Shown here piece after piece: positions 46,614-55,500 of a stretch of 62,773 nt of DNA; position 1 is the first letter of the stretch, and every line of letters begins with the position of its first letter. The notes beneath the pieces were generated by a model. It saw only the letters and a program-made list of their open reading frames with translations, made no database searches and had not been told where the DNA came from. The stretch comes from Bacteroides sp. UBA1317 (GTDB lineage Bacteria; Bacteroidota; Bacteroidia; Bacteroidales; Bacteroidaceae): the NCBI GenBank assembly GCA_002307035.1, contig DBTL01000052.1, positions 1 to 62,773 of the forward strand. The letters are read 5' to 3'. Made by a program: the position numbers and the translations under genes.

Positions 46614-47420
46614 ATGAAAAGAATAAGTTTTTTTCTGCTTTTATTACTAATTGTATCGATAAGTACAATTACAGAGGCACAAAGTCCCATGAGATGGGGA
46701 ATAAAAGTTGGTGGATTATCGTCCAATAGTACTATTTCAATAAAAGATTTTAGCCCTAGTATAAATATGGGTTCTCGAATCGGTTTTTACCTTGGCATTG
46801 TAAATAATGTACCACTATCTAAATCACTCGATTTACAAACAGAACTAATGTACACAAACGAAGGGAGCAAATTATCTGTCGGAAAAGACCTAATATCAAA
46901 GTGTTTAGGGCTTACGAATGAGGATGAGGAGGGTGAGAATAAAGATATTTCAAAGTACACAAAAAAAGATCTCTCCGTTTCCATATCTAACAGTTATGTA
47001 AAGATACCTATCCTATTAAAGTATAAAACAGTAGAAGGCTTAAGCATCATGGCAGGTCCTTACTTTGCTTATAGAATAGGATTAAATTTAAGCTCACGAA
47101 ACTTAGAAAACCTTATGGATGAAGAAGAAAAACTAACCTTCAATATAGTTAAAACTCTGGCCGAGAATATAATAAAAGACAATACACGAAAATTGGATAT
47201 TGGTATTTCTTTAGGAACTGAATATTCTCTGAAGAATCTTTTTTTTGATGTAAGATACAATTACAGTTTAACTAATAGCATAACGGACAAAATAGATTTA
47301 TCTTCTATTGGGACAGAAGAAGTTCTAGAATACAAAGATGAAATTAATCTTGTGAAAAAGATGATAGAACCTCGCATAAGACATCATTCACTACAATTAG
47401 GAATTGGATATAGATTCTAG
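46614..47420 (+). CDS. Outer-membrane beta-barrel protein, PorT-like
   Basis: A 268-residue secreted protein with a signal peptide (about 1-22, ending ITEAQ). The mature sequence has alternating amphipathic strands, including GIKVGGLSSN, RIGFYLGIVNN and LDLQTELMYTNEG. It ends LQLGIGYRF with a terminal aromatic residue, as for small outer-membrane barrels of the Bacteroidetes PorT/OMP_b-brl_2 kind. It is followed 6 nt later by a TonB receptor and is probably co-transcribed. The function is unknown. Confidence 0.78.
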   Translation: MKRISFFLLLLLIVSISTITEAQSPMRWGIKVGGLSSNSTISIKDFSPSINMGSRIGFYLGIVNNVPLSKSLDLQTELMYTNEGSKLSVGKDLISKCLGLTNEDEEGENKDISKYTKKDLSVSISNSYVKIPILLKYKTVEGLSIMAGPYFAYRIGLNLSSRNLENLMDEEEKLTFNIVKTLAENIIKDNTRKLDIGISLGTEYSLKNLFFDVRYNYSLTNSITDKIDLSSIGTEEVLEYKDEINLVKKMIEPRIRHHSLQLGIGYRF

Positions 47421-47426
47421 ATCATC

Positions 47427-49655
47427 ATGACATTAAAAATACTAGAGATGGGCAATAAATCCAACAGACTTCTTATTGTACTATCTCTAATATTTTGCCA
47501 GAACATTTACTCGCAAATATTTGTCAAAGGAAAAGTCACCGATACGCAAAACCAGACATTAGCTTATGCATCTGTTACAACTTACTCACCCCTTTCAAGA
47601 ATCCAAACTAATATTAACGGAGAATTCACTCTAAATCTACCTGAAGGAAATCAAAAGATCTACATATCATTTGTGGGATACAAAACAAAGGCATTAAAAC
47701 TTGCAATATATAAAAATATGCCACCTATCAAAGTTAAATTAGAAAGTGGAATCGCATTAAATGAAGTTGAAATTTTAGGTGAGCACAACAATTATAATTT
47801 AAATACTCCTATGATGGGTATTAATTACCTAAAATCGTCAGACATAGAAAAAAGGCCTACTTTATTAGGAGAAGCTGATATCCTCAAAAGTATTCAACTC
47901 ACAGCAGGAGTTCAATCAACTTCAGAAGGAAATACGGGATTTAGCGTACGAGGAGGAGCCCCGGATCAAAATTTAATTCTGCTAGACCATACTATTGTAT
48001 ACAACCCATCACACTTAATTGGCTTTCTTTCCGTTTTTAACAATGATATAATTAAAGATGCCACACTATACAAAGGCTCCTTGCCCGTAAAGTACGGAGG
48101 TCGATTAGCTTCAACTCTCGATATTTCTACCATAGATAAGCATCCTCAAAAAACAGCTATAACAGGAGGGATAGGTCTTTTGGCTAGTAGACTAACTCTA
48201 GAAATACCATGCGGCGAAAAAACTGGGCTATTATTGAGCGGGCGAAGAAGCTACGCTGATCTATTTTTAAAATTATTACCAAACGAAAATGCAAAAAAAT
48301 CATCCCTCTATTTTTACGATCTAAACTTAAAGCTATCCCACAAGATATCGAATAAAGATCACATATCATTAAGCAGTTATAGTGGGCAAGATCATGTCGC
48401 TGTTGAAGATTTCGGGATCAATTATGGGAATAAACTCCTTTCATTTATTTGGCAGCATGATTATAATTCCAAAATATCTTCCACAGCTACAATAGCATAT
48501 AGCAAATATATGTATGATTTAAAATCCGACTGGGAGATTAATCTGATAGAGTGGAAATCTAACCTGTCAGATGTTAGAGGAGAAATTGACTTCTCTCATC
48601 GATTGAGCAAACGCAACAAATTATCCTATGGAATTTCTACAACAAAACATTCTTTCCATCCCTGTAATATTGAAGGACCTAATTTTTTTGGTTATGAAGT
48701 ATCAGAAAGTCACGCCAAAGAAAGTGCATTATACCTGGCCAATGAACAAATAATAAATAAGAGATGGATAGTTTCATATGGCATCCGCAGCAATTTCTTT
48801 AGCAATGAAAGCAACTATATCACTATAGATCCTAGATTATCAAGCGCAATAAAACTATCGAATGAATCTTCTATAAAAATGAGCTACGGACACAACACTC
48901 AATTTATACAATGGGCTAGCAGATCAAACTCTGGTTCTCCTCTTGATGTTTGGTTTCCTGCAAATGCAAAAATAAAGCCTCAAAAAACGTCTATTATTTC
49001 TGCCGGATATTATCGTAATCTCCAAAAATCAGGTATAGAAACATCTGTTGAAATATACTACAAAGCATCACATAACATCATCGACTTTGCAGATAACGTA
49101 GATCTACTCTTCAATGATCACATAGAAGATCTTATCCGCAGCGGCTCTGGTAAAGCTTATGGATTAGAATTGAGCATAAGCAAAAAGACAAAACGTTTCA
49201 CAGCCATTATTAACTATACATATTCACATTCAGAGTTTGCAATACCTGAAATTAATAAAGGAAAAACATACCTCTCACCGTACGACAAGCCCCATTCTAT
49301 TAATTTGTTCATCGACTACAACATTTCTAAAAAAATAAGTTTATCTGCAAATTGGATATATTCCTCCGGAAAACCCGGTACATTCCCATCTGCCGAATAT
49401 GAAACAGACGGAGTTTATGTTCCCGTATATTCAGGTCGAAACAATTATAGATACCCAGATTACCATCGACTAGATTTTTCCATCAATTATCAGCCGATAC
49501 ACAAAGACAAAAAATGGAAAGATGAATGGATTTTTTCAGTTTATAACGCATACGCGCGAAGGAACCCATGGGCTATCAATTTCAAGAAAAATAAATCAAG
49601 GATGGTCTATCTTTTCAGTATTGTTCCTTCAATCACCTATAACTTCAAATTTTAA
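47427..49655 (+). CDS. TonB-dependent receptor without STN domain
   Basis: A 742-residue outer-membrane receptor. A signal peptide is followed by a carboxypeptidase-regulatory-like domain (about 33-115), a plug (about 130-250, with FSVRGGAPDQNLILLDHTIVYN) and a beta-barrel ending YNFKF. The plug is strongly similar to the receptor at 7581-10274. This copy lacks the STN domain, and no sigma/anti-sigma pair accompanies it, so its regulation must differ. The start is 47427 or the in-frame ATG at 47448. The ligand is unknown. It is followed by a DUF4249 lipoprotein. Confidence 0.88.
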   Translation: MTLKILEMGNKSNRLLIVLSLIFCQNIYSQIFVKGKVTDTQNQTLAYASVTTYSPLSRIQTNINGEFTLNLPEGNQKIYISFVGYKTKALKLAIYKNMPPIKVKLESGIALNEVEILGEHNNYNLNTPMMGINYLKSSDIEKRPTLLGEADILKSIQLTAGVQSTSEGNTGFSVRGGAPDQNLILLDHTIVYNPSHLIGFLSVFNNDIIKDATLYKGSLPVKYGGRLASTLDISTIDKHPQKTAITGGIGLLASRLTLEIPCGEKTGLLLSGRRSYADLFLKLLPNENAKKSSLYFYDLNLKLSHKISNKDHISLSSYSGQDHVAVEDFGINYGNKLLSFIWQHDYNSKISSTATIAYSKYMYDLKSDWEINLIEWKSNLSDVRGEIDFSHRLSKRNKLSYGISTTKHSFHPCNIEGPNFFGYEVSESHAKESALYLANEQIINKRWIVSYGIRSNFFSNESNYITIDPRLSSAIKLSNESSIKMSYGHNTQFIQWASRSNSGSPLDVWFPANAKIKPQKTSIISAGYYRNLQKSGIETSVEIYYKASHNIIDFADNVDLLFNDHIEDLIRSGSGKAYGLELSISKKTKRFTAIINYTYSHSEFAIPEINKGKTYLSPYDKPHSINLFIDYNISKKISLSANWIYSSGKPGTFPSAEYETDGVYVPVYSGRNNYRYPDYHRLDFSINYQPIHKDKKWKDEWIFSVYNAYARRNPWAINFKKNKSRMVYLFSIVPSITYNFKF

Positions 49656-49657
49656 AT

Positions 49658-50551
49658 ATGGAAAAGATTGCTATTGCCGCTATTACTACAATGCTATTGA
49701 TTGGATGCACAGTTGACTATGATGCCGATCTTGAAGACATGGAATCAAACATTGTAATTATCGGGCAAGTATGTGATACACTTGCTCATCAAACAGTCCG
49801 TATCAGCCATACGGTTCCTTATTACAGCATTGAAACAAAGAACGGAATATCCGGAGCTACAGCTAAAATAGAAACTTCAGATGGAAAAACCTTTGAATTG
49901 AAAGAAGATTCAACAGAATCAGGTTTATATAGAACTAAAGAAGCTTTTGCCGGACAAATAGGAATAAGTTATACACTGGCTGTTAATTTTGATTTTAACA
50001 ACGATGGTGAAACGGAAACATACCAAGCCTCATCCACAATGCAATCTCTTCTCCAAATTGATAGCATAAGTTTTAACAGCCAAAAACTATTGGGATATAG
50101 TATCTATCCGCTAACCATATATGGACCGGAGTTCGAAGACGAGAAATATATTCTTATCAATTATTTATTAAACGAAACACCTGTAACCACACAAATCAAT
50201 CAATGGCTGACATTTGACAGTAAATTCCTCAGTAATGATAGCATTAATGGCATAAGTTTGATCAGCACAACTATCACCAATACAATTGTGGATAAAAAAG
50301 ACAAAGATAAATGCAGTGACAAAGAAAATAAATTGCCTATTCTTGTCGAATCCGGTGACACCATTACAGTCTTATTCAGCCAAATAGAAGAAGGATACTA
50401 TAACTTCATTAAGCAATGTAAAGCTGCCAGCAAATCTGAAAACCCTATCTGGGGAGGTAATAACGCAAATATTACCACTAATTTATCAGGAGGCGCACTT
50501 GGATATTTTTCTACAAGAAGTTTTGTTAAGAAGGTTAGTATAATTCCGTAA
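49658..50551 (+). CDS. DUF4249-type outer-membrane lipoprotein
   Basis: A 297-residue lipoprotein with lipidation Cys17 (LLIGC|TVDYD). The mature part is beta-rich with the same overall pattern as the protein at 10281-11285, and the same position, 2 nt after its receptor. It probably acts at the outer membrane with that receptor; the function is unproven. Confidence 0.8.
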   Translation: MEKIAIAAITTMLLIGCTVDYDADLEDMESNIVIIGQVCDTLAHQTVRISHTVPYYSIETKNGISGATAKIETSDGKTFELKEDSTESGLYRTKEAFAGQIGISYTLAVNFDFNNDGETETYQASSTMQSLLQIDSISFNSQKLLGYSIYPLTIYGPEFEDEKYILINYLLNETPVTTQINQWLTFDSKFLSNDSINGISLISTTITNTIVDKKDKDKCSDKENKLPILVESGDTITVLFSQIEEGYYNFIKQCKAASKSENPIWGGNNANITTNLSGGALGYFSTRSFVKKVSIIP

Positions 50552-50628
50552 AGCAAATATCATTCAAATGTTTGTTGAAAATTAAATAAAAAGAACAGGA
50601 GCACAAGCTTAATATTTCGGCTATATTT

Positions 50629-50775
50629 ATGAAATACGATCTCGAAATTCTTGATAATACTCTTCGTTCGGGCGATATCTATTACCCAATAAGCAAGATC
50701 TTCAAGTATTTATTTGAATCACATTTAATGACAAATATTCAAAAACACTTCTGGGAAAGAAACTCTATGAATTGA
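50629..50775 (+). CDS. Short 48-codon reading frame, doubtful
   Basis: ATG at 50629 opens 48 codons beginning MKYDLEILDNTLRSGD. The sequence looks protein-like but I recognise no family, and there is no promoter or RBS support. It may be a fragment of a former gene. It sits in a 381-nt gap that otherwise holds AT-rich sequence with scattered chance promoter-like octamers. Confidence 0.2.
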   Translation: MKYDLEILDNTLRSGDIYYPISKIFKYLFESHLMTNIQKHFWERNSMN

Positions 50776-50932
50776 GCAAATATATATTTTTCATTATGCA
50801 ATCGCCTTTTTGATAGTCGGATGCAAAATTAGCAATTTAAATCGTAGACATATAATTTTGTTTGTAACTTCCATTCTTTCAGACCCATATTAATGAATGC
50901 TACTAACTTTTAGTGAATACTAGTGATAAATA

Positions 50933-51389
50933 TTATTTTCTTTCGTATGTATCTTTAATATAGCTAGTATCTGAGAAAAATTCTAAGATTAATTCAGTAG
51001 AAGTCAATTTTGATACTTGGACCGTCCCAGAAGTATTTTCGTTTTCATAAAATAGTTTCTTATCTGAAGAATTATACGTATAAGTACCATTCGTTTTAGC
51101 ATCGTCATTAGTATAATATGAAAGGTATGTGTTGTCGCTATTGAAAACGAGATAAAGTAAACCGTCATATTTATCTGGATCATCGTCTCTATAATCTTCA
51201 TCAAAACTCTCAGTACGCCCATCTTTCGTTTCCCAACCTTCTTCATGAACACACAGCCATTTGCCTACTATTGCTGACGAATCACTATTATCTTTATTGT
51301 CATTGTCAGAACAAGCAAATAGAACCGTTAGTACACTAAACTACACTCAATGCAAATACAATATTTCTTCTTACAACCGCTTTTTTCAT
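50933..51389 (-). pseudogene. Lipocalin-like lipoprotein with +1 frameshift in the signal peptide
   Basis: The ATG at 51389 opens 17 codons (MKKAVVRRNIVFALSVV) and then hits TAG at 51336-51338. In the +1 frame, sequence directly after reads SVLTVLFACSDNDN and continues to a TAA at 50933. It completes a lipobox and a domain (SSAIVGKWLCVHEEGW...DTYERK) clearly paralogous to the intact protein at 54756-55190. No start codon exists in the +1 frame. One extra base explains this. A less likely alternative is +1 slippage at GTT TAG, which resembles the prfB-type shift site. Confidence 0.75.
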
Positions 51390-51428
51390 AATTAATCAAA
51401 TTTTGCTATTATTTTACAAATACTTCTA

Positions 51429-52067
51429 TTATTCAGTTACAGGACGAATTGAGGATCCTACATACCTATAATAATTACCAAATCCAAGGCTTGCGCCACT
51501 ACTGGTAAAACCCAGAAACCACGCATGTTTATTACTGTTTTCATACAGTTTTCCACACCAATAAAAGCCATAAACATCCTCTAATGAATAGTAGTCATCG
51601 CCACCACGTACACCTGCTGCAGGAAGAAATATATAATTTCCATTTGGTCCTGTAACCTTCATTCCATATATTATTTTATTATTAAACGTTTTAGAAATCC
51701 ATGTCCAGCTACATTTTTCCTTTAATTCCAATATTTCTTCAAATGACGGCAACCTCCACCCTTCGCCCCATTGAATATGTGCAATATCATAATCACTTCC
51801 ACATATATCTTGTGGAGGGTCTAAACCAATATAATCAGAAAAAATTCTGGAAGTTAACAAACCCGTCGGATCTCCCCATCCATAAAGCCCACCATATTGT
51901 TCTGGAACATTTGCACCAATATTGCAATTCGCCCATTTCACATCTAAACCTAGATCTACTGCCTCATGTATCCTATTTCCCACACCTTCATCATTTTCTT
52001 TTGAACATGAATAAAAAAGAAAAAAGAAAGGCATTAAAAACATTGAACAACCCCTCAAAACTCTCAT
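51429..52067 (-). CDS. Lipoprotein with FISUMP-type paralogous domain
   Basis: A 212-residue lipoprotein with lipidation Cys21 (FLFYSC|SKEND). The mature domain contains AVDLGLDVKWANCNIGA, GGLYGWGDPTG, WRLPSFEEILEL and a C-terminal GSSIRPVTE. This is the layout of the Fibrobacter-succinogenes-major-paralogous / DUF1566-like surface domain common in Bacteroides lipoproteins. The function is unknown, possibly surface exposed. It lies between the frameshifted lipocalin and the barrel gene. Confidence 0.75.
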   Translation of the reverse strand: MRVLRGCSMFLMPFFFLFYSCSKENDEGVGNRIHEAVDLGLDVKWANCNIGANVPEQYGGLYGWGDPTGLLTSRIFSDYIGLDPPQDICGSDYDIAHIQWGEGWRLPSFEEILELKEKCSWTWISKTFNNKIIYGMKVTGPNGNYIFLPAAGVRGGDDYYSLEDVYGFYWCGKLYENSNKHAWFLGFTSSGASLGFGNYYRYVGSSIRPVTE

Positions 52068-52298
52068 ATTTTTACAATTTAAAAGACTAAGTACTCCTGC
52101 TAAATTAATTAGGCTATTACGTTCTGGAAAATCTTATAAAACAAAGGATTTGCAGAAAGGGGGTATTATAAACTAATTATGACAACATCGTTATTAGCAA
52201 ATATTCTAGATCATTACTTCTACAATGTGAACCGACTTTGTTTAGAAAATACGAACCAAAATCTTCACTATCAAAAACAACCCCTCAGCTATATTGAA

Positions 52299-52889
52299 TT
52301 AAAAGTAGAAACCTATACGCAATGCGTGATAATTCATTTTACTATCAATAGACTCTGAATAATTTACTTTTTTAGAAACCGATTTACCATTCTTATGCGT
52401 ATATGTTGTTTTCGACTTTTCTATATCATAAGAACTTTTAAGATGAGTATACGAATATCCAATATAGATATTTTTTGTAATATTAACACCTGCTCCCAAC
52501 TCAAAGCACAAACCACCTCCATCTAACTCAAAATTATAATCATATCCTATTCTTCCTGTGAGATAACCAGTTAAGCCGAAAGGAGATTGCGGAGAAGTCA
52601 ACCGGACACCTGTCAATGCACTAGGGAAAAGTGATTTACTAAAATTATCTGGTATAGCAGAAGCTTTTATAGCTATAACATCCCAAGCAAAATAGGGAGT
52701 ATAGTTATGGATATAATGCACACCCAAATCAATCGTAAAAGAGCCAGTACCGCCGCCACCTATTTCCACCCCAAATTGATTCTTCTTATTAATATTATCT
52801 ACCGAATAATTTGTATTCGAAATCATTTGTGAATTCGAATACAAGCAATAAAATAGCAAGACTAAAGAGAGATAAACATTTTTTTTCAT
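52299..52889 (-). CDS. Small outer-membrane beta-barrel protein, unknown family
   Basis: A 196-residue protein with a signal peptide (about 1-20, ending YSNSQ). It has alternating strands such as FGVEIGGGGTGSFTIDLGVHYI and GLCFELGAGVNITKNIYIGYSYTHL, and it ends YHALRIGFYF with a terminal Phe, typical of a small outer-membrane barrel. I recognise no closer family. It starts 38 nt after the stop of the PD40 lipoprotein and shares its strand. Confidence 0.65.
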   Translation of the reverse strand: MKKNVYLSLVLLFYCLYSNSQMISNTNYSVDNINKKNQFGVEIGGGGTGSFTIDLGVHYIHNYTPYFAWDVIAIKASAIPDNFSKSLFPSALTGVRLTSPQSPFGLTGYLTGRIGYDYNFELDGGGLCFELGAGVNITKNIYIGYSYTHLKSSYDIEKSKTTYTHKNGKSVSKKVNYSESIDSKMNYHALRIGFYF

Positions 52890-52927
52890 ACCAGTATTTT
52901 CCTGTTTTAAAATAAATTATTCTATAA

Positions 52928-53935
52928 TCATAAAGTAAAATCCATTTTCCATACATTATATTTTCCTTCCTTGCTCCCTCGTTGAGATAAGAAATAAACA
53001 CCTTTACCATCAGGAGACCAGACTGCAGATATATCATTACCCGGATGGTAAGTCAACTGAGTAAACATTGTTCCATCTGTACGAATTACAAAAATATCTG
53101 TATTGTGTATTTTAGTAGGTGTAATACTGCTCCCTGTGCAAAGAAGCCATTTCCCGTCAGGAGATAACTTAGGAGAAGTAAAACTCTTGCCTGGTTGTGA
53201 TAAAACGACTTCTTCAACACCTGTTTCAAAATTGACACGCCAAATCTCGCACTCTTTGTGACTTGTATAACGAGAACAATACACCTCATTTCTCTTGTCA
53301 GGAATTAAACAAGGTGTCATTCCTCGCGAATAATTTGAAAACAGATTAGTCTTTTTATCATAACTCCATAGGCTATAATTATCAAAGCCACCTCCTTCTC
53401 CGCGATGGAAAAAGATTGTATTCCCATCAGAAGTTATAATACCGGCATAATCATTTGACATTCCATTAGATATTTGTTTTACTATTGAGCCTTGTTCCGC
53501 CGAAACTAAGTATATCCCAAAGTTTCCATTCCTGTATTCTGTAAAACAAAGAATTTGAGCATCAGGTGACCATGAAAAATCTGTCACGTAATTGCGAAAA
53601 GTACGTTGCACGGATGAACCACCCGATCTAGCACTTTTCACCATCACATTCTGCATTCTATTCTTCGCATTGATATATGCTATTTTAGAACCATCGGGAG
53701 AGACTGCAATCATCGGATTTATCCACCATTCCAAATTTACTTTATTAGTACTCCTCGAAAAAATATTACGCTTAACACCAGGATTTGCAACATTGTCAGC
53801 ATCATTCGTTATCTCAAGAAAATTCACGCCTCCTTCTTCCGGAACGGATATGTTTTCATAAGGCACCCTTGTGGATGAAGCACACGATCCAAGCACTAAG
53901 GGAATTATTAACAAACTGATATTTTTGAATTTCAT
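52928..53935 (-). CDS. PD40/TolB-like beta-propeller lipoprotein
   Basis: A 335-residue lipoprotein from the ATG at 53935 (MKFKNISLL), which gives a proper signal peptide with lipidation Cys17 (VLGSC|ASST). The frame is open six codons further upstream. The mature part has repeated PD40 motifs (MIAVSPDGSKIAYIN, DFSWSPDAQILCFTE, PKLSPDGKWLLCTG, AVWSPDGKGVYFLS), forming a beta-propeller like the C-terminal part of TolB. It has no catalytic motif. It is likely a periplasmic or surface binding scaffold. Confidence 0.82.
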   Translation of the reverse strand: MKFKNISLLIIPLVLGSCASSTRVPYENISVPEEGGVNFLEITNDADNVANPGVKRNIFSRSTNKVNLEWWINPMIAVSPDGSKIAYINAKNRMQNVMVKSARSGGSSVQRTFRNYVTDFSWSPDAQILCFTEYRNGNFGIYLVSAEQGSIVKQISNGMSNDYAGIITSDGNTIFFHRGEGGGFDNYSLWSYDKKTNLFSNYSRGMTPCLIPDKRNEVYCSRYTSHKECEIWRVNFETGVEEVVLSQPGKSFTSPKLSPDGKWLLCTGSSITPTKIHNTDIFVIRTDGTMFTQLTYHPGNDISAVWSPDGKGVYFLSQRGSKEGKYNVWKMDFTL

Positions 53936-53964
53936 ACAAATTAAACATTTCATAACTTATAGTT

Positions 53965-54670
53965 TTATTTCATCAATGGTCTTTTGAAAAAAGAATTCCT
54001 TTCTCTTATCATGTTAATAGCTTTTGCTGATGCCGCTGTTGAAGAGTAATTACTAGCCAGTCCATCTTTCTCCGCAAATAGTATTATATAGCCTACATAC
54101 GCAAAGTCAGAATCTCCATCTGGATCATTTCTCTCAGTGACTATAAAACCTCCACAGAAATCAGCAATACCAGAAGTTGTTTTTGTTCCTGAAATAACAA
54201 ATACAACCGTAACATTTGCGTTCCCATCTACTTCATAATATTTAAAACATAGAGTAAATTTACTGCCTGACCCAGATATTTGACATAAATCAGATTTTGT
54301 AAGCTCCTCTTCTCCCTTCATCATCATCGTATTCTCTCATCTCAAAGGAGACCGTATTGACAGTGCTTTGTTTTTTTATACTTATTATTGCATAATCAGT
54401 GCCCAATTCTTTATCATTATCTGAGTCAAAAGTTATAACAGGCGTATTCATGTAATAAGTCCCTTCAACATTGGGAGGACTACTTCCTTTATTTAAAGGC
54501 ACATACTTATTTATTTCATCTTGATACTCGGATGATAGCAGATTGTCCAATCCAGGTGCTGTGCTATCATTATCGTCATCATCATTACCGGAACAAGAAC
54601 TAAAAAAGATCAAGATAGAATACAACAGCAATTGAAGCAAACTTCGTCTGGTCATTCGTTCATTTTTCAT
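53965..54670 (-). pseudogene. Lipoprotein gene split by a +1 frameshift
   Basis: The ATG at 54670 opens 126 codons with a lipobox at Cys26 (FFSSC|SGNDD) and an acidic linker. It runs out of frame soon after FEMREYDDDEG and stops at 54290. In the +1 frame a long continuation (EEELTKSDLCQISGSGS...) runs to 53965, overlapping by 38 nt. The shift lies in a GATGATGATGAAGGGAGAAG stretch prone to slippage. Joined, it is about 235 residues of unknown family. Either an indel or a sequencing error explains it; two separate overlapping genes is unlikely because the second frame lacks a signal peptide. Confidence 0.65.
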
Positions 54671-54755
54671 ATCATATATAAATTATTATTCACTATTTCG
54701 ATATTTACTATATGTTTGAGTATATTTCTGGGCTATGACATATTGAATAAACAAA

Positions 54756-55190
54756 TTAATTTCTTTCAAACGTTTCCTTACAATAACCAGCACAACTTGC
54801 CTCGGTCGAATTGTAGCCTATTATTAATTGAGTTGCCGTTAGTTGTAAAATATCAAAGGAAACACTTCTTCCTTCTCTAGTAACATATATGGTCTTTTCA
54901 GGTGAGTTATAAATATAAGTTCCATTTTCAGTCGTATCACCTCCAGCAGAATATAAATATGAGTTATCACTATTAAAGACACCAAATTCTAAATCATCAC
55001 TATGATCTTCATCCCAAGTAATAGTAGAACCATCAGCGCTGGTTTTCCATCCCTGTGAATGTACAAATAACCATTTACCAATTATAGCTGATGAATCATT
55101 ACTGGCATCATCACTTTTGGAACAAGCAACAAATAATGCCAAACAAGCAATGACCAATGAGGTGGCAAACAAAAGAGTGTTCCTTTTCAT
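54756..55190 (-). CDS. Lipocalin-like small lipoprotein
   Basis: A 144-residue lipoprotein with lipidation Cys23 (LFVAC|SKSDD). The mature part (IIGKWLFVHSQGW...NGTYIYNSPEKTIYV...) has the start of a lipocalin-like domain and is paralogous to the frameshifted copy at 50933-51389. Its promoter lies at 55227-55258, divergent from the kinase gene. It would be the first gene of the minus-strand lipoprotein run. The function is unknown. Confidence 0.75.
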   Translation of the reverse strand: MKRNTLLFATSLVIACLALFVACSKSDDASNDSSAIIGKWLFVHSQGWKTSADGSTITWDEDHSDDLEFGVFNSDNSYLYSAGGDTTENGTYIYNSPEKTIYVTREGRSVSFDILQLTATQLIIGYNSTEASCAGYCKETFERN

Positions 55191-55226
55191 TATCTTTCAA
55201 TTAAAAAATCATCTTAATTCTGCTTT

Positions 55227-55258
55227 CAAAATTACAAGAGTATTTTCGCACTTGCAAG
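55227..55258 (-). promoter_or_regulatory. Promoter of the lipoprotein run
   Basis: On the minus strand the -7 element TAATTTTG (55227-55234) and a partial -33 element CTTG (55255-55258) are 20 nt apart, 37 nt before the ATG at 55190. Confidence 0.65.
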
Positions 55259-55432
55259 CAGACATTTACCGAATCAAGAACATATTACATTTACAAGACA
55301 GCAAACAGCAAAAAAAGAGATTTAATATGCATAATTATTATCTAAAGACGCTACAGCTGTATAATCTGAACAAAAACGAGACCAAATGATAAAAAAAAGC
55401 ATAAAAAGAGAAAGCTCACCCCGCTTTTTTCA

Positions 55433-55440
55433 TATTTTTG
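55433..55440 (+). promoter_or_regulatory. -7 promoter element of the kinase/regulator operon
   Basis: TATTTTTG fits TAnnTTTG, 61 nt before the kinase ATG. No clear -33 element. The 310-nt gap 55191-55500 holds this and the divergent promoter, and nothing else recognised. Confidence 0.5.
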
Positions 55441-55500
55441 CAAAGTCTCTTTCAATATATAAGAAAATGAATCCTAAAGATAAATAGTTATTCATAAGTT

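Noticed and set aside
50824..50860. Promoter-like octamers on both strands (50824-50831 minus, 50853-50860 plus)
   Set aside because: No gene follows at a sensible distance, and the region is very AT-rich, so chance matches are expected.
51004..51252. An 82-codon minus-strand reading frame
   Set aside because: It is a different frame of the lipocalin-like pseudogene and has an unnatural Met/Ile-rich composition.
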